Below, piece after piece: positions 44,768 through 56,363 of a stretch of DNA of 64,000 nt (positions within the stretch are counted from its first letter, which is position 1; every line of letters begins with the position of its first letter). The notes below the pieces were generated by a model. The model had not been told where the DNA came from. It made no database searches and was given only the letters and a program-made list of their open reading frames with translations. This DNA comes from Mesaphorura yosii (Eukaryota; Arthropoda; Collembola; Poduromorpha; Tullbergiidae). The translations under genes and the position numbers were made by a program. The stretch covers positions 1-64,000 of the forward strand of contig WIXG01000264.1 in assembly GCA_009869945.1 (NCBI GenBank), read 5' to 3'.

Positions 44768-45868
44768 GGTTGAGTCTGGAAGTCCTCTGTCACCCATTGC
44801 GAAATCTTTTGAAGTTAGCAGCTAGCACGTTATGTTTATGGTTGGGTTTAGTCTTTACTCGTTTGGAGCCGACGATAAAGACACAGTCGCCGTCACCAGT
44901 AACTCTGCCAGTATCTCCCTCTGAAGTTGGAACTGGGATAAATAAATTGAATTGCAAAAGTTTGTGAAGCGAAACGATGGCTAATCACGCAAGGTATAAG
45001 TAAAAGCTAGTGATTGGACAAAAAACGCGCAGTACCAGCGTGAGCTGCGCTGTGAGTCACCGGGTCACAATATACCACCAAACAGAGCCCGGAGCCAAGA
45101 GCCTTGTAAAAAAGCCAAGCTAAAATACTACAGTCACTGGCTACACATACGCAGTGCCATTATACAAAGCAGGGCTGCAAACACAAAAGGTTGCTGATAT
45201 GCACTGATAACAGCGCTAAGTTACAGAAACTCAGAAACTGCAACAGAAGGAGAGCAGAGTAGCAGAACTATCAGGAATCACTGAATCACAGGCGTCAGCA
45301 AACTTTTGAACTGAAGTACATTCCACAATCCACTGAACATAAAGCTGTTGAATAAAAAGTTACTGATAAGAAGGCAACAAGCCCACTGCTGCGAAACATA
45401 AGCAATGCAAAAGTGCAATGAATTTAGGCAACTGCTTACCGAAATTGCTGTAATGATATTGGACCCGGCAAGCAAGACGCTTTCGGCAATAATTCTTCAG
45501 TCCGGATAGGATTTCAAAGGCACGGCCATCAAATCAGAAACTTGGAGCTCCAATGCAATGCCTTCAATTCATGTGAACATCAACTCGAGCAAGTTGTTTT
45601 GCATATCAATGCTATTTTTTGTCACGGCGGCATCACCGCCACGAGCATACAGAAAATCTCAAGCAGAAAAAACCGGATACCGGAAGATTGAAGTCACAGA
45701 TTTGGAAAGGCGGCGAACGATTCTTCTTGAAAAATTGCTGTGAATGAATACTCCTGAATTTATTGCTTCTAGGTTGTGTGTGCAAGCTTCAGTTGTGAAC
45801 ATTTTTGCTTGAGCTGCAGCAAAAGTTTATGATTATGAAGGTACTATGATTTTGAATTAAGCGTGTTC
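44768..45868. other. Divergent spacer upstream of the BTB gene
   Basis: Upstream region of the BTB-BACK-PHR gene and 3' end of the third GR (minus-strand AATAAA at 45764-45759). A 61-codon frame with a signal-like start lies at 45558-45743 and is listed separately. Nothing else is recognised. Confidence 0.4.
45558..45743 (+). CDS. Possible small secreted peptide
   Basis: A 61-residue frame with an ATG start. Residues 12-25 are hydrophobic (LFCISMLFFVTAAS) and could be a signal sequence, followed by a basic stretch (AYRKSQAEKTGYRKIEVTDL). It stands alone between two minus-strand genes, with no TATA box or splice sites. It may be a chance open frame. Confidence 0.2.
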   Translation: MPSIHVNINSSKLFCISMLFFVTAASPPRAYRKSQAEKTGYRKIEVTDLERRRTILLEKLL

Positions 45869-47201
45869 TTATGAAAATGTGCCCACTGTCGCCAGCAGTA
45901 CTTGAATGAAGACACTGGTTAGCAGCGCCATGTAGTTAAGCTTGATGTCTTTCTCCACGAAGAACGATGCTGTGACCCGGCACGCCAATGGGCGACAAGC
46001 TAGAACACTACGCTGCAGGTCCTCCATCCCTCCTGGTGCCACTGCCACAGTCGCTGTCGCCGACGAGCCTTGTTTCTGTTTCCAGCTCCCGTTGTAGTGT
46101 CTACGAAATTGCAGTGACTTCTCGCGTACGTCCGCCATGTACTCCATCGTCCCGATGCATTCCCCAAAGCAAAACACGCTCCCGGCTACGAAGAATGTAG
46201 ACACGAACAAGCTGACGGTCTGATGGAATCGAAGTGCAGCGTACAGACAGAATATGCCACCCATTTCAATGGCCGTCTTCAAGATTGGGATCAGCACGGC
46301 TCCGCTCCCGTTGTTGTGCATCGTGTTCAAAATTGTGAGGCTCCTGTAAATATCCAGGGCCACTTTCTGAGGCTGTACTTCGGTTTCGGTTTCGGTCTCA
46401 TGAAGACTCACACGACTCCAAGTTGAACTGTGGTGTGGCAAAATCAAAGTCGAAAAGGGAGATTGAAGATTCCTTCGATTGCTTCGATCTATAAATAAAT
46501 TAATTGCCTTACCAAATTTTGTCTATCCAGAAATTATTAGTCAATATGTACGCGTAGCCGATGTAAAGCACGAAAACGTGCAGCAACACAATTTTCGCCC
46601 AGCCAAAAGCTTCCAGCAACGCCGCCACTGCAAATGTTTGCCATGTTTGCCATTCCTCTGGCAACGCAGCATAGATCGTGAATTTATTGTCTGGAACAAC
46701 GAGGCACAGTCCAGGAATCAGGACTCCGCCAAGGACAAGCGTGTACGCAACCAGACCACAGATGATCTTTTCTCGGATATTTGGTAGGGCAAATTCGACT
46801 CGCTTCTCCGAGTACAGCCTTCCGTAAGCCCTGTTGAAGTGTAGAACCTGATTTCCCAGGACGGCCAACTCGTGTTTCTTGTACCGGGCCCCTAGCTGAA
46901 TGGCCAGCGTAGTGGCGTAGCAGAGGACCATGATCCCGTTGATGAGAACCGCGTGGTGCCACGTCCGAACCTGCTCCACAGTGTACCCGAAGCCAGGAAT
47001 TAACCTTATGATAAGGTAAATCAGTTCGGAGAAATACCAACCAACGCTGAGGACGCCTGCCGCCCTTTGCCAAACAGTTCGTTTTGTGCTCACTCGCTCA
47101 AAGGCGGCTGCATTCTTGTTCCAAGCGAATGGGAATGTTTGAATGCATGAATTTATCGAGAACGAAGCTTCCAGCAATTTGTTCTCCAGTTTTGTCAGCA
47201 T
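45869..47201 (-). CDS. Gustatory-receptor-like chemoreceptor (third, divergent)
   Basis: Exon 1 47201-46513 and exon 2 46427-45869, read leftward, with an 85-base intron and phase-2 join (AAAATTTG|GTAAGG to CCACACCACAG|TTC); 415 residues. ATG 47201 is the first in frame. The membrane-helix pattern (VLINGIMVLCYATTLAIQLG, IICGLVAYTLVLGGVLIPGL, LLHVFVLYIGYAYI, FHQTVSLFVSTFFVAGSVFC) and length fit a GR. It is only distantly related to the tandem pair at 1-4 kb. A Glu/Thr-rich hydrophilic loop (HETETETEVQ) lies just after the intron. A minus-strand poly(A) signal is at 45764-45759. Confidence 0.7.
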
Positions 47202-48521
47202 TTTCGCTGGAAGTGATCGAATGATGCTTTGAACTGAACCCAAAATCAGCGGATAGAAACGAGACGAGTGCCATAATATATTCTTTGGCCGCGGTGTTTA
47301 GCTCAAATGTCTCGGTAATCGATAAGATAATAGATAGGTATTAACATGTAATTAAGGCCAAATGCCAAAGGCATTTGTCTAGCAGTTAGTAACAACAACA
47401 CAGCCTTACCTTATCCACAGCTTCAAATTACCACTATAATAACGATCAAATGATGATCGCTTTTTCTCGCAGACGCGGTCGAGACTACAGACAATAAATA
47501 TAGAAAGTCGAGATTGTGGATTGATAAAGAGAAATTAAATAAATTAATTAAATAGAAATAACAATGATTAAGCATACTTTTGGATCGTAACCCATAATCG
47601 AATTGCTAGCAGATTGCTATTACGTAATGCCAAAATTCGACCAACGGATAGTTTGTTAATTACTATCGTCTTCACATAATCGTCATTAAATATGTCAATA
47701 TCGGAATTCAAAATGTTCACGGCATGGCAATAAAAGGCAAGGCATAGGTAGAAAATTCTGAAATTGACAGGCATGGTCATAATACGTTTAATGAAGCGTT
47801 TTGCTTGAATCCCTGACTGAAACTTCCAATAAGGCCAGACTGACTCGTCTGAATTTCTCTCGGACGCGACTCGAGTCGTTTTACTTTGTTGTTCAGCGCA
47901 AGCCAAGCAGAAAATTATAAACAGAAATGACCTTGAATGACTTGTGTTAAGGTTTTACTTTGAATTTGACAGCTGTGAGTCATACTAAAAGCTATTTGCT
48001 GTCCTGTTTTTGCTGTAAGTCGTCGAGGCACTACTCTACTAAGCTTCTAAACTTACGCTTTATGTGTCTGTGCTGCTAAACGAAAGTTACATAGGAAAAT
48101 TAATTTGGTTCTCATAGTTCTCAAAACGTTCTGTTGTTGTTGCCGGCCTGTATAAAAGCAGCCGATGCTAAATACGATTTTTTTAGTTGCAATTGGTTTG
48201 TTCGTTGGTTGATTCAATTCAGTCATTCAATTCAATTCTCGTATCGCTTCCTGTCAGACTGATAGTGCAGTGACGCAGATACCGTATAGACTGATTCGCA
48301 GCTCTTCACTACAACCTCGCACATTGCATTGCAATATCAATTCGCAAATCGTCATACGTAATTGGGTTTGGCCCTCTATTGGCACACCTTAATTTCAGTT
48401 CCACATATTTAAATCGGTAAGTTTTAATTATTTCGATTAATTTCTACCTCGTTCTTGATTTGCACTGATCACGCTGGTTTCATTTGTGTACAGATTCACT
48501 GATTAGCTATTAACGATCAGC
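47202..48521. other. Divergent upstream region, third GR and rvt gene
   Basis: Contains the rvt TATA box (48153-48160) and a 77-base 5'-UTR intron (48417-48493: ATCG|GTAAG to TGTACAG|ATT). The rest is AT-rich, without a supported gene. Confidence 0.5.
48153..48160 (+). promoter_or_regulatory. TATA box of the rvt gene
   Basis: TATAAAAG sits about 30 bases before an initiator-like TTAGTT (48183-48188), 256 bases before the 5'-UTR intron and 362 bases before the start codon. This points to an ordinary polymerase II promoter with its own leader exon. Confidence 0.55.
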
Positions 48522-51377
48522 ATGCCGTCGTCCGCTTTTGGCACTTCTTCCCTCTTCAACAACATCCTGCTCCAGGTCACCAATGAAAAGCTGAATGAGC
48601 TCAAGACCCAGCAAAATCTGGTGTCGGCCCACTTTCAACCGGTGCTCGACTCAGTCAAATTCAAAGACGCACAACCTCATGCGCCGAAGCCGAAGGCTGC
48701 CCTCGTACATCTATATGAAGCTGTACGTGACTCGCCGATCAAGAACCTAATTCGAGAGGAGTCCACGCTTCTCGACACGCTCCGTTACTTCATCGCCGGT
48801 ATGGAACGAGATCCTTCGATCAGCGAGCAAATCGTGTGTGTTTGGGTCGAAAAATTAAAGGAGGAGATCGAGTTTGCCATTCGTAAGTGCGAATACTCGT
48901 ACTTGTACGGGAGTCTGCTTTCGGAATGGTTGGACATGGAAAATAAGCAGGCCCAGCAAGGGCAAAGCCCGGCAACAGAATCGACAGCAGCGCCGACGCC
49001 GACACCTGCAGTGGGTCCAACGAAAGAGAAGGCACTCGAAGACCTGCAGGCACTCATGTTTACTGCGCCCGCGACTCCATTCGACAAGGAACAATTCCTG
49101 GCCTACCTGAGGGACCAAGTCTTCAACGTCATAGATAACGCCGCACATCAGCAGCTGCTGGAATCCATTAGGCACGAAATTAAGCACAATTTCGATGTGT
49201 CCCAACATCACGTTCAAGCGCATGAACTCCGATCTTGCATCGACGGTCTCTGCTCGGAAGATTACGTGGCCCAAGACAAGAAAACTGCGTTACGACAGCT
49301 TCAAGACAATTCCGAGGTGCTCTCCGAAGTCGCGACGCTCCTGACAAACAAAATCCGCCACCTTCACCTTTGGGACTGGTCTGCACCCAATGTGAACGTG
49401 AATCTGGAGCTGAGTCGAGGGCTGGCCGGGTACTGGCGTGGTGCCTTGAGCGAAGACGTCATCACGATGCTGCTACTGCGGTACATTGGCGTCCAATGGG
49501 GCGCCACATTCAAGAGCGCTTTCCTCCGCCTGTACGACCAAATGTGGAAGAGACCCGGAGCACCGTCGGACGGGGTGGGCGTCTACCGCCCGCACTACAT
49601 GTCCATCAACAGCTTTCGTGAGACAAACTTCCGTTCCAGTCTTCTGTCGGAGCTGCCCGACTCAATGCATTCGCAGTTGGCGAAGAACCCGAACGAGTAC
49701 GTGCAAGTTGCTTCCGACTCGAGTGCACTTGACATGATCCTGGAGTACGAAGATGAAGGAAATTGTGGCAGCCTGGCTAGCAATGGCATACCGCAGGGGA
49801 TGGTAAGGGAGAACCAACAATTTAGCTGCGTGTTCGGAGCTCCTGCTCCACAATTTGCTGCAAAAATGAGTAAAAGAGCCGCGCCAGTCGTACCACAACC
49901 TCAGACGCCTCAGATCGACATGCGCCAATCGTTCCTCCACGTCCTGTCCACAGAAATCAAGCTGAGCCACGCCATTCGCCCCTCCTCGCCCTTCGTCGTG
50001 GTACAGTCCAACTACGAGCAGTTCGCTGCCTCTTTGCGTCACGAACCTCTGCTGGCCATTCTGGAGTTTTTCCACATGCCGCGCATTTGGCTCGACTTCT
50101 TCGCCAAGTTTCTGCGCACTCCTTTCGAGAGCCGCGTCCGTGTTCGTGGAATCCCCGACTCGCATGTGCTCGGCGCGTTCTTTGGGGAGCTGGCCCTCTT
50201 CGTCCTTGATTTCCACATCAATAGAGGGACCAGCATCAATTTGTACCGGGTTCTCGACCAATTCTGGCTTTGGGGCAACGACCTTGAGAAAGTGACTGCG
50301 GCGTGGCGCATTGTGGAGGAATTTGGCGCTACCCTTGGACTTCGGGTGGATGCGAAGAAAAGCGGATCAATCATCACGTACGGCGAAATCAAATTGACAG
50401 AATTCTGCACGGCAAAGGGGCTCGCGGCCGATGGACAAGCACGCTTGCGAATCGCACCGCCTGCACCGTTGCCGTCCGGCTCCGTTCGGTGGGCCTACTT
50501 GGAGCTGGCTACAAATGGCCGGTTTACAATCGACCAGCAGGCGCTCACGTCGTTCACTGAAGAAATGAAGGGGCTTCTGGACAAGGCGGGCTGCACTCTG
50601 CAATTCATCAACGTCTACAACAAATACATGGAGTTCTTCGTGAGGAATTTCGGCCGCAATGCGCTCGTGTTTGGAGACCAGCACGTGGAGCAGATTGTCG
50701 ACGCCCTGCGACAGATCCACGAGCAGCTTTTCGGGGCACCGGGGAACGTCGTGCAGGGACTCAAGTCCAAGACGAAATTCGGGCAGCTCCTGACGGGCGG
50801 TGCAGAGATCGTGGACGTTTGGGTTTACTGGCCACTCGAACGCGGGGGTCTTGGACTCGTGAATCCTTTCTTGGAGATCATGGCGCTGCACGCGACGTAC
50901 AAGAAGACTTATCCGGACACCGGTGCCCGTGACCGTGAGCTCGAATTCACGCCGCTGCTGCTGCAGGACAAAAACAACTACGACGCGCACATCAAGGCGA
51001 TTGAGGAACGCAACAAACGGCGGGCAGACAACTTTGGCGATGCTAGAGGGCTGGAGAAAGTGCCCACGTTCGACGAGTACTGCGAGGATCGTGAGTCGGG
51101 GGCGGGATTCGGGCACTGGTTCTCTCGCTACGTGAAGCTGCTTGAGCGTCCGTCGTGCCTCGACCCGCCGACCATCGCCAACGGAGGCTCAGCAGCTGAT
51201 GCGTTTTACGCCGTGGCGCTGCACGACAACCAGACCGCCAACAAGCACATGCAGTGGGTGTACTCGTACTACGAGCCCCAACTCCTTCGCCATTTTGGAA
51301 GTATCCAGTTCATCAACACGGAGCTGCTCCCAATGAGCATGATTGGCAACATTCGCAAGAGTAAAGTCAAACACTAA
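48522..51377 (+). CDS. rvt: Reverse-transcriptase-related cellular gene (rvt family)
   Basis: 951 residues in one coding exon, preceded by a 5'-UTR intron. The N-terminal part has helical, coiled-coil-prone sequence (LKEEIEFAIRKCEYSYLYGS) and a Pro/Thr-rich linker near 150-165. The core resembles the RT palm: IWLDFFAKFL (residues 522-531), the template-grip motif VRGIPDSHVLGAFFGE (about 541-556), and LYRVLDQFWLWG (574-585) at the place of the YxDD box. Asp579 is kept while the second acidic residue is Gln580. Downstream come VRWAYLEL, NVYNKYMEFFVRNFG and VYWPLERGGLGLVNPFLEI. This layout fits the rvt genes described from fungi and scattered eukaryotes: single-copy, host-encoded RT relatives that are not retrotransposons. 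The family assignment is from memory of motifs. No endonuclease, RNase H or gag-like region is visible. A poly(A) signal is at 51507-51512. Confidence 0.6.
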   Translation: MPSSAFGTSSLFNNILLQVTNEKLNELKTQQNLVSAHFQPVLDSVKFKDAQPHAPKPKAALVHLYEAVRDSPIKNLIREESTLLDTLRYFIAGMERDPSISEQIVCVWVEKLKEEIEFAIRKCEYSYLYGSLLSEWLDMENKQAQQGQSPATESTAAPTPTPAVGPTKEKALEDLQALMFTAPATPFDKEQFLAYLRDQVFNVIDNAAHQQLLESIRHEIKHNFDVSQHHVQAHELRSCIDGLCSEDYVAQDKKTALRQLQDNSEVLSEVATLLTNKIRHLHLWDWSAPNVNVNLELSRGLAGYWRGALSEDVITMLLLRYIGVQWGATFKSAFLRLYDQMWKRPGAPSDGVGVYRPHYMSINSFRETNFRSSLLSELPDSMHSQLAKNPNEYVQVASDSSALDMILEYEDEGNCGSLASNGIPQGMVRENQQFSCVFGAPAPQFAAKMSKRAAPVVPQPQTPQIDMRQSFLHVLSTEIKLSHAIRPSSPFVVVQSNYEQFAASLRHEPLLAILEFFHMPRIWLDFFAKFLRTPFESRVRVRGIPDSHVLGAFFGELALFVLDFHINRGTSINLYRVLDQFWLWGNDLEKVTAAWRIVEEFGATLGLRVDAKKSGSIITYGEIKLTEFCTAKGLAADGQARLRIAPPAPLPSGSVRWAYLELATNGRFTIDQQALTSFTEEMKGLLDKAGCTLQFINVYNKYMEFFVRNFGRNALVFGDQHVEQIVDALRQIHEQLFGAPGNVVQGLKSKTKFGQLLTGGAEIVDVWVYWPLERGGLGLVNPFLEIMALHATYKKTYPDTGARDRELEFTPLLLQDKNNYDAHIKAIEERNKRRADNFGDARGLEKVPTFDEYCEDRESGAGFGHWFSRYVKLLERPSCLDPPTIANGGSAADAFYAVALHDNQTANKHMQWVYSYYEPQLLRHFGSIQFINTELLPMSMIGNIRKSKVKH

Positions 51378-51901
51378 ATTGCGAATTTCCGGCTTCATCG
51401 TCAAATGAAAGTATTGGCAAATAATCATTGTGGCTTTAACTTAATTTTAACTGTGATTAACGAATTGTGGCATTGTCTTAAATTTTGTTGACTAATGACT
51501 AACTTGAATAAACTTCAATTTATTGAATCCATCGCCAGTTCTTTTCTTACTGTCAATTCTGTTGAGATCGATCCTTGCAGAGCAGTGCTTGAAACTCGAG
51601 TCGAGTTGAGTTGCTGAGACCGGCAAAAGCTGTAAACTTCAACTTTAATAGAGGTCATATTTCTTGGATACTCGTACTCGTGTAGTAGTTGTATTATCTG
51701 GTCGCATTACATAACTTACATCATAAATCGATAAGCTAAAGACCGTACCCACAAAAAGAGCTGATCTGAAGTCCAAATCAAACGTGAGTGAACTAATCTA
51801 GTTGTCCAGTAAAGTGCAAACCAGCAAAGTGCCAGTAAAAGTTTACCGATTTGTGTTTATTCAGCGCTTCTAATTTGTAGTTTTCCTAATTGAATCCGAA
51901 C
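51378..51901. other. Spacer between rvt and GST genes
   Basis: Contains the rvt poly(A) signal (51507-51512) and the GST upstream region. No TATA box is evident. Confidence 0.5.
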
Positions 51902-52763
51902 ATGGCGCTCTCTCTGTACCTGGACAAAATGTCACAACCAAGTCGGGCCTTGCTAATGTTTCTCCGTCTGAATTCGGTCCCGCATAAAGAGGTGCCCGTG
52001 GCATTAAGGAAAGGTACGTCAGACTGGAAGAAATAATTCATATCTCCTGTGTATTTACTTTGATCCGATTTTCGCCACAGGTGAGCATCTGACCGAGGAC
52101 TTTGAGAAGTTGAACCCCTTCAAACGAGTGCCATTCGCCAACCACAATGGACAACTTTTGGTTGAAAGGTAATCGCAAATCGCCAGTTGATTCCAAAATC
52201 AACAGACCAAGAGGGACAGTCATAGGAGGACGACAGACTCGGTATTCGATGCTTATCATCATTATTGCTTTTATTCCAGTGTTGCCATCATGCACTACGT
52301 GATCCGCACATTTCCGGACCTCATCGCTCCCAACTGGTACCCAACCGAGAGCAAACGGCGGCAGCAAGTCGACGAATATACGAACTGGCAGCACTTGGGG
52401 CTACGGGCTCCGGCCTCAATGTACTTCCAACAGAAGCTGATCGTTCCCCGACTCACCGGCAAGCCCGTGAACGAGGCCGAGGTCAAGCGATGGGAAAAGG
52501 GCCTGCAGCGGTCGCTGCAGGAGCTGCAAAACATTTGGCTGAAGGGGCAGCCGTACGTTGCCGGGCCACAGATTTCCATCGCCGATCTTCTCGCTGTGAC
52601 TGAGCTCGAGCAGCCCGTCATGGTTGGGTATGACATCGCGGGTGGATACCCGAAAGTGGGCGAGTACATGGAGCGAGTCAAGAAGGAGACACAGCCGCAC
52701 TACGACTACGCCCATGAGTTTGTGTACAAGGCACGGGAGAAGTTTGCGGCTGGGAAACTTTAG
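51902..52763 (+). CDS. Theta-class glutathione S-transferase
   Basis: Exons 51902-52013, 52081-52168, 52280-52763; introns 67 and 111 bases; 227 residues. The N-terminal thioredoxin-like domain has LYLDKMSQPSRALLMFL (catalytic Ser in SQPSRA, as in theta GSTs), GEHLTEDFEKLNPFKRVPFA and the glutathione-binding ESVAI-type turn, here RSVAIMHYV or ESVAI with one change at the splice. The helical C-terminal domain has VDEYTNWQHLGLR and YVAGPQISIADLLAVTELEQ. Known role: conjugation of glutathione to electrophiles in the cytosol. A poly(A) signal is near 52946. Length is normal for the class. Confidence 0.9.
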
Positions 52764-54058
52764 TCTTCGCATCCGCCTTACTTCGGGCAGATTCCAATTT
52801 CCGGCCTGCTGCGCCGCTGGCATCTTTATCGATTCATTAAATAATGGATAATGGAGGTCAGAGTTCAGAGTTTTGTGAGTTATGTATTTTTCTAGTTATC
52901 GAGAAATGCTTCGATTTAGGGTGCTTTCAAACAACAGCAACTGCTGAATAAATCATTTCATGAAGAGATTCATCAGTTGATCTTCGTTCTTGTTTACCAC
53001 CAGTTTCCATTCACTTCGATCATCTGTTCACCGAATCTTCAAGTAGACAAATACGAAAAACAAAATGCAGCATACCGTCTTAGGATAAACGATAAAGAAC
53101 ATCAATTAGCGCATCGTCTTGCTCCTGCCCCATGGTCTATGGTCAAGTCATCAACAGCCTTGTGCCTGTGCCTTGTGTTGCACGTGCACGAGACAATCAA
53201 GAGGATAAAAGAGCCGTGAGCGAAGCCAGGAGCTTGTTGACCTTACCAACGAGTAAAGTAAATGTCTAAATGTAAAAGTACGAGTACGGCGATGCTGTAC
53301 GGTCTTGTGCTCCTTGAGCGAGCAGTGTAAAATCTCGTTCACCTTCAACTTACTTCACTTGACGTAGTGAGCACAATTAGCGTAAGCGGTAAGCCGAAGC
53401 CGAAGCCCAGCCAAGCTTTAAAGTGGTTTTGGACGGGACGGACGAAAGATTCGATTCACGACTCACCTTCAACACCGGTTTTCCGTGCACCTTCTCAGTT
53501 CTCAACTGCTGCAACCAGAAAAGGCTTCGTGTGTCACTACAATTCGCCTGAATCAAGGATTTTGTAAGCTTTTCGCCGTAAATTCGACAATTAGCGAGTG
53601 CCATTGCGAGTGATTTTCTAGTGATTAGTGTTAATTTAGTCATTAACTTGAGCAGCGCAAGAGTACTTGTGTTCTTAATAGAAGCTAATTAGAGTAGATT
53701 CAGTGAATTGCTTTTGCGTAAACAGAAGAACCGTGTGTAGAGATCGAAGGCCAGTAAATCTCAGCGGCCTTTCCTTGCAGTTGCAAATAAACATAATGCC
53801 AAATTAGTAAAGTAAAGTAAATTTGACTGAGGCTGAGGTGATGACATTGAGTCGCGTGAGAATGAGCACGATCACAAGACGCGGATAAGCAAATACGTTG
53901 CAATACGTTATCTAAATAGCAAACGAATCAGGCGAGACAGGCGTGTGAATGGCGAGTGAGTCAAGAATCCTCGTCACAGTCTTTCCGCTGGCGTGATGCC
54001 GTGAAGTAAAATACTAAAGTAACGCGAAGTGCAATGAAGTGAGGCTTTGAATTGTGAA
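52764..54058. other. Intergenic stretch upstream of the WSD-type acyltransferase
   Basis: About 1.3 kb. The GST poly(A) signal (near 52946) lies at the left. Short open frames carry no domain features. No TATA box was found close to 54059. Confidence 0.5.
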
Positions 54059-56239
54059 ATGGCAATGGAGTCTCCCGATTCGCCATCACCGTCGCCGTCC
54101 AAGCCTGACGGCGCGGGTGCGGAGTTTTTGACGACCCGCATGCAGTATTTCGAGCAGGAGCTCATCCAATCCATCACCGACCTCGTCAAGAACGTCAGCG
54201 AGTACTTCCAGCTCGCGAAGGCGAACGGGGCCTCAACGAGCAGTTACAGTCACAATGCTAGCGCCAGCGCCAATGCCAGTGGCGGCAGTGTTCTCCGCTT
54301 CATTCCTAATTCGTATTTCATCTGGCCCGCAGCAAATGGCACGAGTATGAGTGAACAGGAAACGACGCCAGCGCCAGCCTCAGCTGACGTCAGCCCCGGT
54401 TTTGGTTTTGGTCGTCTTGACTCGCTGCTCAGGACGTATCTCTCGTGGGACGACGTCTTCGCTCAACTTCTGCTCCTTCTCAGCCTCGCATTCGTACTCT
54501 GGCTCGTGAATCGCCGATTCCTTCGCTGGACGGCACTTGCGACAGTCACCGAAGTCCTGCTCAGCTGGGCCGTGACCCTCGTCGTCTCTCCACTCGCCCT
54601 TCTCGTGTTGGGGCCCATCCTCATCGCACGCGCATGCATCAGCACCTACCTGCGCCTGTCCGCGAGCGCGTCTCGCGTCTTCCTGGCCAACCCATTCGAG
54701 TCAGTCTGGAGCTTCGAGGCCCCGAACTCGCCTTCTTCCTGCGTCTCTCTCCTGCTCATCGAGGGCGAGTGCGACATGCAACAGATTCGCTCCGTCGTTC
54801 TCCGTCGTCTCGTACTGCGTCAAGTCGACGGCGTGTACGTGAACGACTGCTTTCGTCGGAGACTCCGCACTATCGCGGGATTCGTCGCTTGGGAGCGCGT
54901 GGAGCACTTTGACATCACGAATCACGTGCGGACTGCCGCCGAGCCCGACCGCGTGTGGACAGAGGACGGTGTCTTTCAGGAGCTCGCCGCTCTACATGAA
55001 GCGAGCCTCTGCGACCTGCACACTCAGCTCGGGCTGCCGGAGCGAATCCCGCCGTGGGAATTTCTGGTCTTCCCCAAAATTGTGCAAGGCGACCGGCAAT
55101 GCTACGGCCTGGCTACTCGCGTCCACCACTCAATGATGGACGGAATCTCGATGGGGAACCTCCTCCGGGACTGCCTCGCCGATCGCCCCTTCAAGTTTTC
55201 CGTCGACCCCTGCGCTGCTCCTCTCCGCGTCCCTTTCCTCAAACTCTGCGTGGGCCACGTCCTCTCCATCGTCGCACTGCCACGAATCACGTTCGGAAAC
55301 CTGTTCTTCTTCGAGAAGAACGCCTTCCATGGGCGCACGTTGACTGGCCCGAAACACTACGCGTGGTCGAGGCCGCTGCGGATGGAGACCCTCAAGCAGC
55401 TGAAGAATATCACGCACACATCCGTGTTTGCTGTGCTCCTGGCGTGCATCGGCGGCTCCCTGCAGAGACTGTACACGAAGAGGGTGCCCGGCAAAGTGCC
55501 AAAACTCATGCATGCGTGTCCTCCAGTTGGTAAATGAAACCACCAGTCGCAGGTGTATAAATGGAGACTTTAACTGACAAGCTCGTGACTTTTTCGTTTT
55601 CAGCTATACTTCCTTATCCTGATCGCTACCCACGTAACCGTTTCTCGATCGTCCTCTACCCCGTCCTGCTGGGAGGTGCCAAGACGGCGCTGCACCGCCT
55701 GACGCAAGTCTTCGCCGATTCCAAGTCGCTTGCCACGTCACCGGACGTTCTCAGCAACTACTACATCGTGTACATGCTCGGTCTGCTCCCGGCCCCGCTC
55801 CTGAACGTGCTGGCGCCGCTCGCGCACGCGACATTCACCTTCAGTAAGTTTCTGCTGCTGTTGTTGCTGTTTACCAAGCGCCGAATTTAATAATTCAAAT
55901 CGTGGATTCATTTGAATTCGTATAAATCTTTCGTCTTTTAGTAAAACAAGTGTGTAATAACTTGCAGGCAACATTCCAGGCCCCGCCGAGCCCGTCGAAG
56001 TCTTTGGCGGTCATCGCCTGCTAGACATTGGCGCCTGGCTCCCGATCAAGAACCGTATTGGCATCGGCACGGCGCTGTTCAGCTACCAAGACCGGTTGCG
56101 TGTTTCCTTCATCGCGGACAAGGCGGCACTCGCCAATGCTGACGACGTGGCGCTCCTGCGCGACGGTTTCGAGGACGAAATGAGCGACCTGACTCTGAGC
56201 TTGCAGCTTAAATGTGATAAACTGTTCATGGATGAGTGA
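54059..56239 (+). CDS. Wax ester synthase/diacylglycerol acyltransferase-like enzyme (WSD family)
   Basis: Exons 54059-55529, 55604-55843, 55968-56239; introns 74 and 124 bases; 660 residues. ATG 54059 is the first in frame. The N-terminal 110 residues are Ser/Ala-rich. Two membrane segments follow (DVFAQLLLLLSLAFVLWLVN and LLSWAVTLVVSPLALLVLGP). The acyltransferase domain carries the catalytic HHxxxDG motif as VHHSMMDGIS (His356, His357, Asp361, Gly362). Its C-terminal lobe has SNIPGPAEPVEVFGG and a beta-rich IGIGTALFSYQDRLRVSFIA segment, both standard for WSD proteins. Known role: making wax esters or triacylglycerol at the ER. Cuticle lipid is a plausible use in a small arthropod. The long N-terminus is unusual. 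Confidence 0.85.
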
Positions 56240-56363
56240 ACGGTGAACGTGAACTTGCATTGCAATTCGCAACAACAGACGAACTTTAATATTGTGCTCA
56301 AATGTTGCTGATTGATATTGAATTAACTAGTTAACAATGAATAACATGAGGTGTTTATACGTA

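Noticed and set aside
54445-54912. 155-codon shifted frame in the acyltransferase gene
   Set aside because: Arg/Ser-rich shadow of the WSD reading frame.
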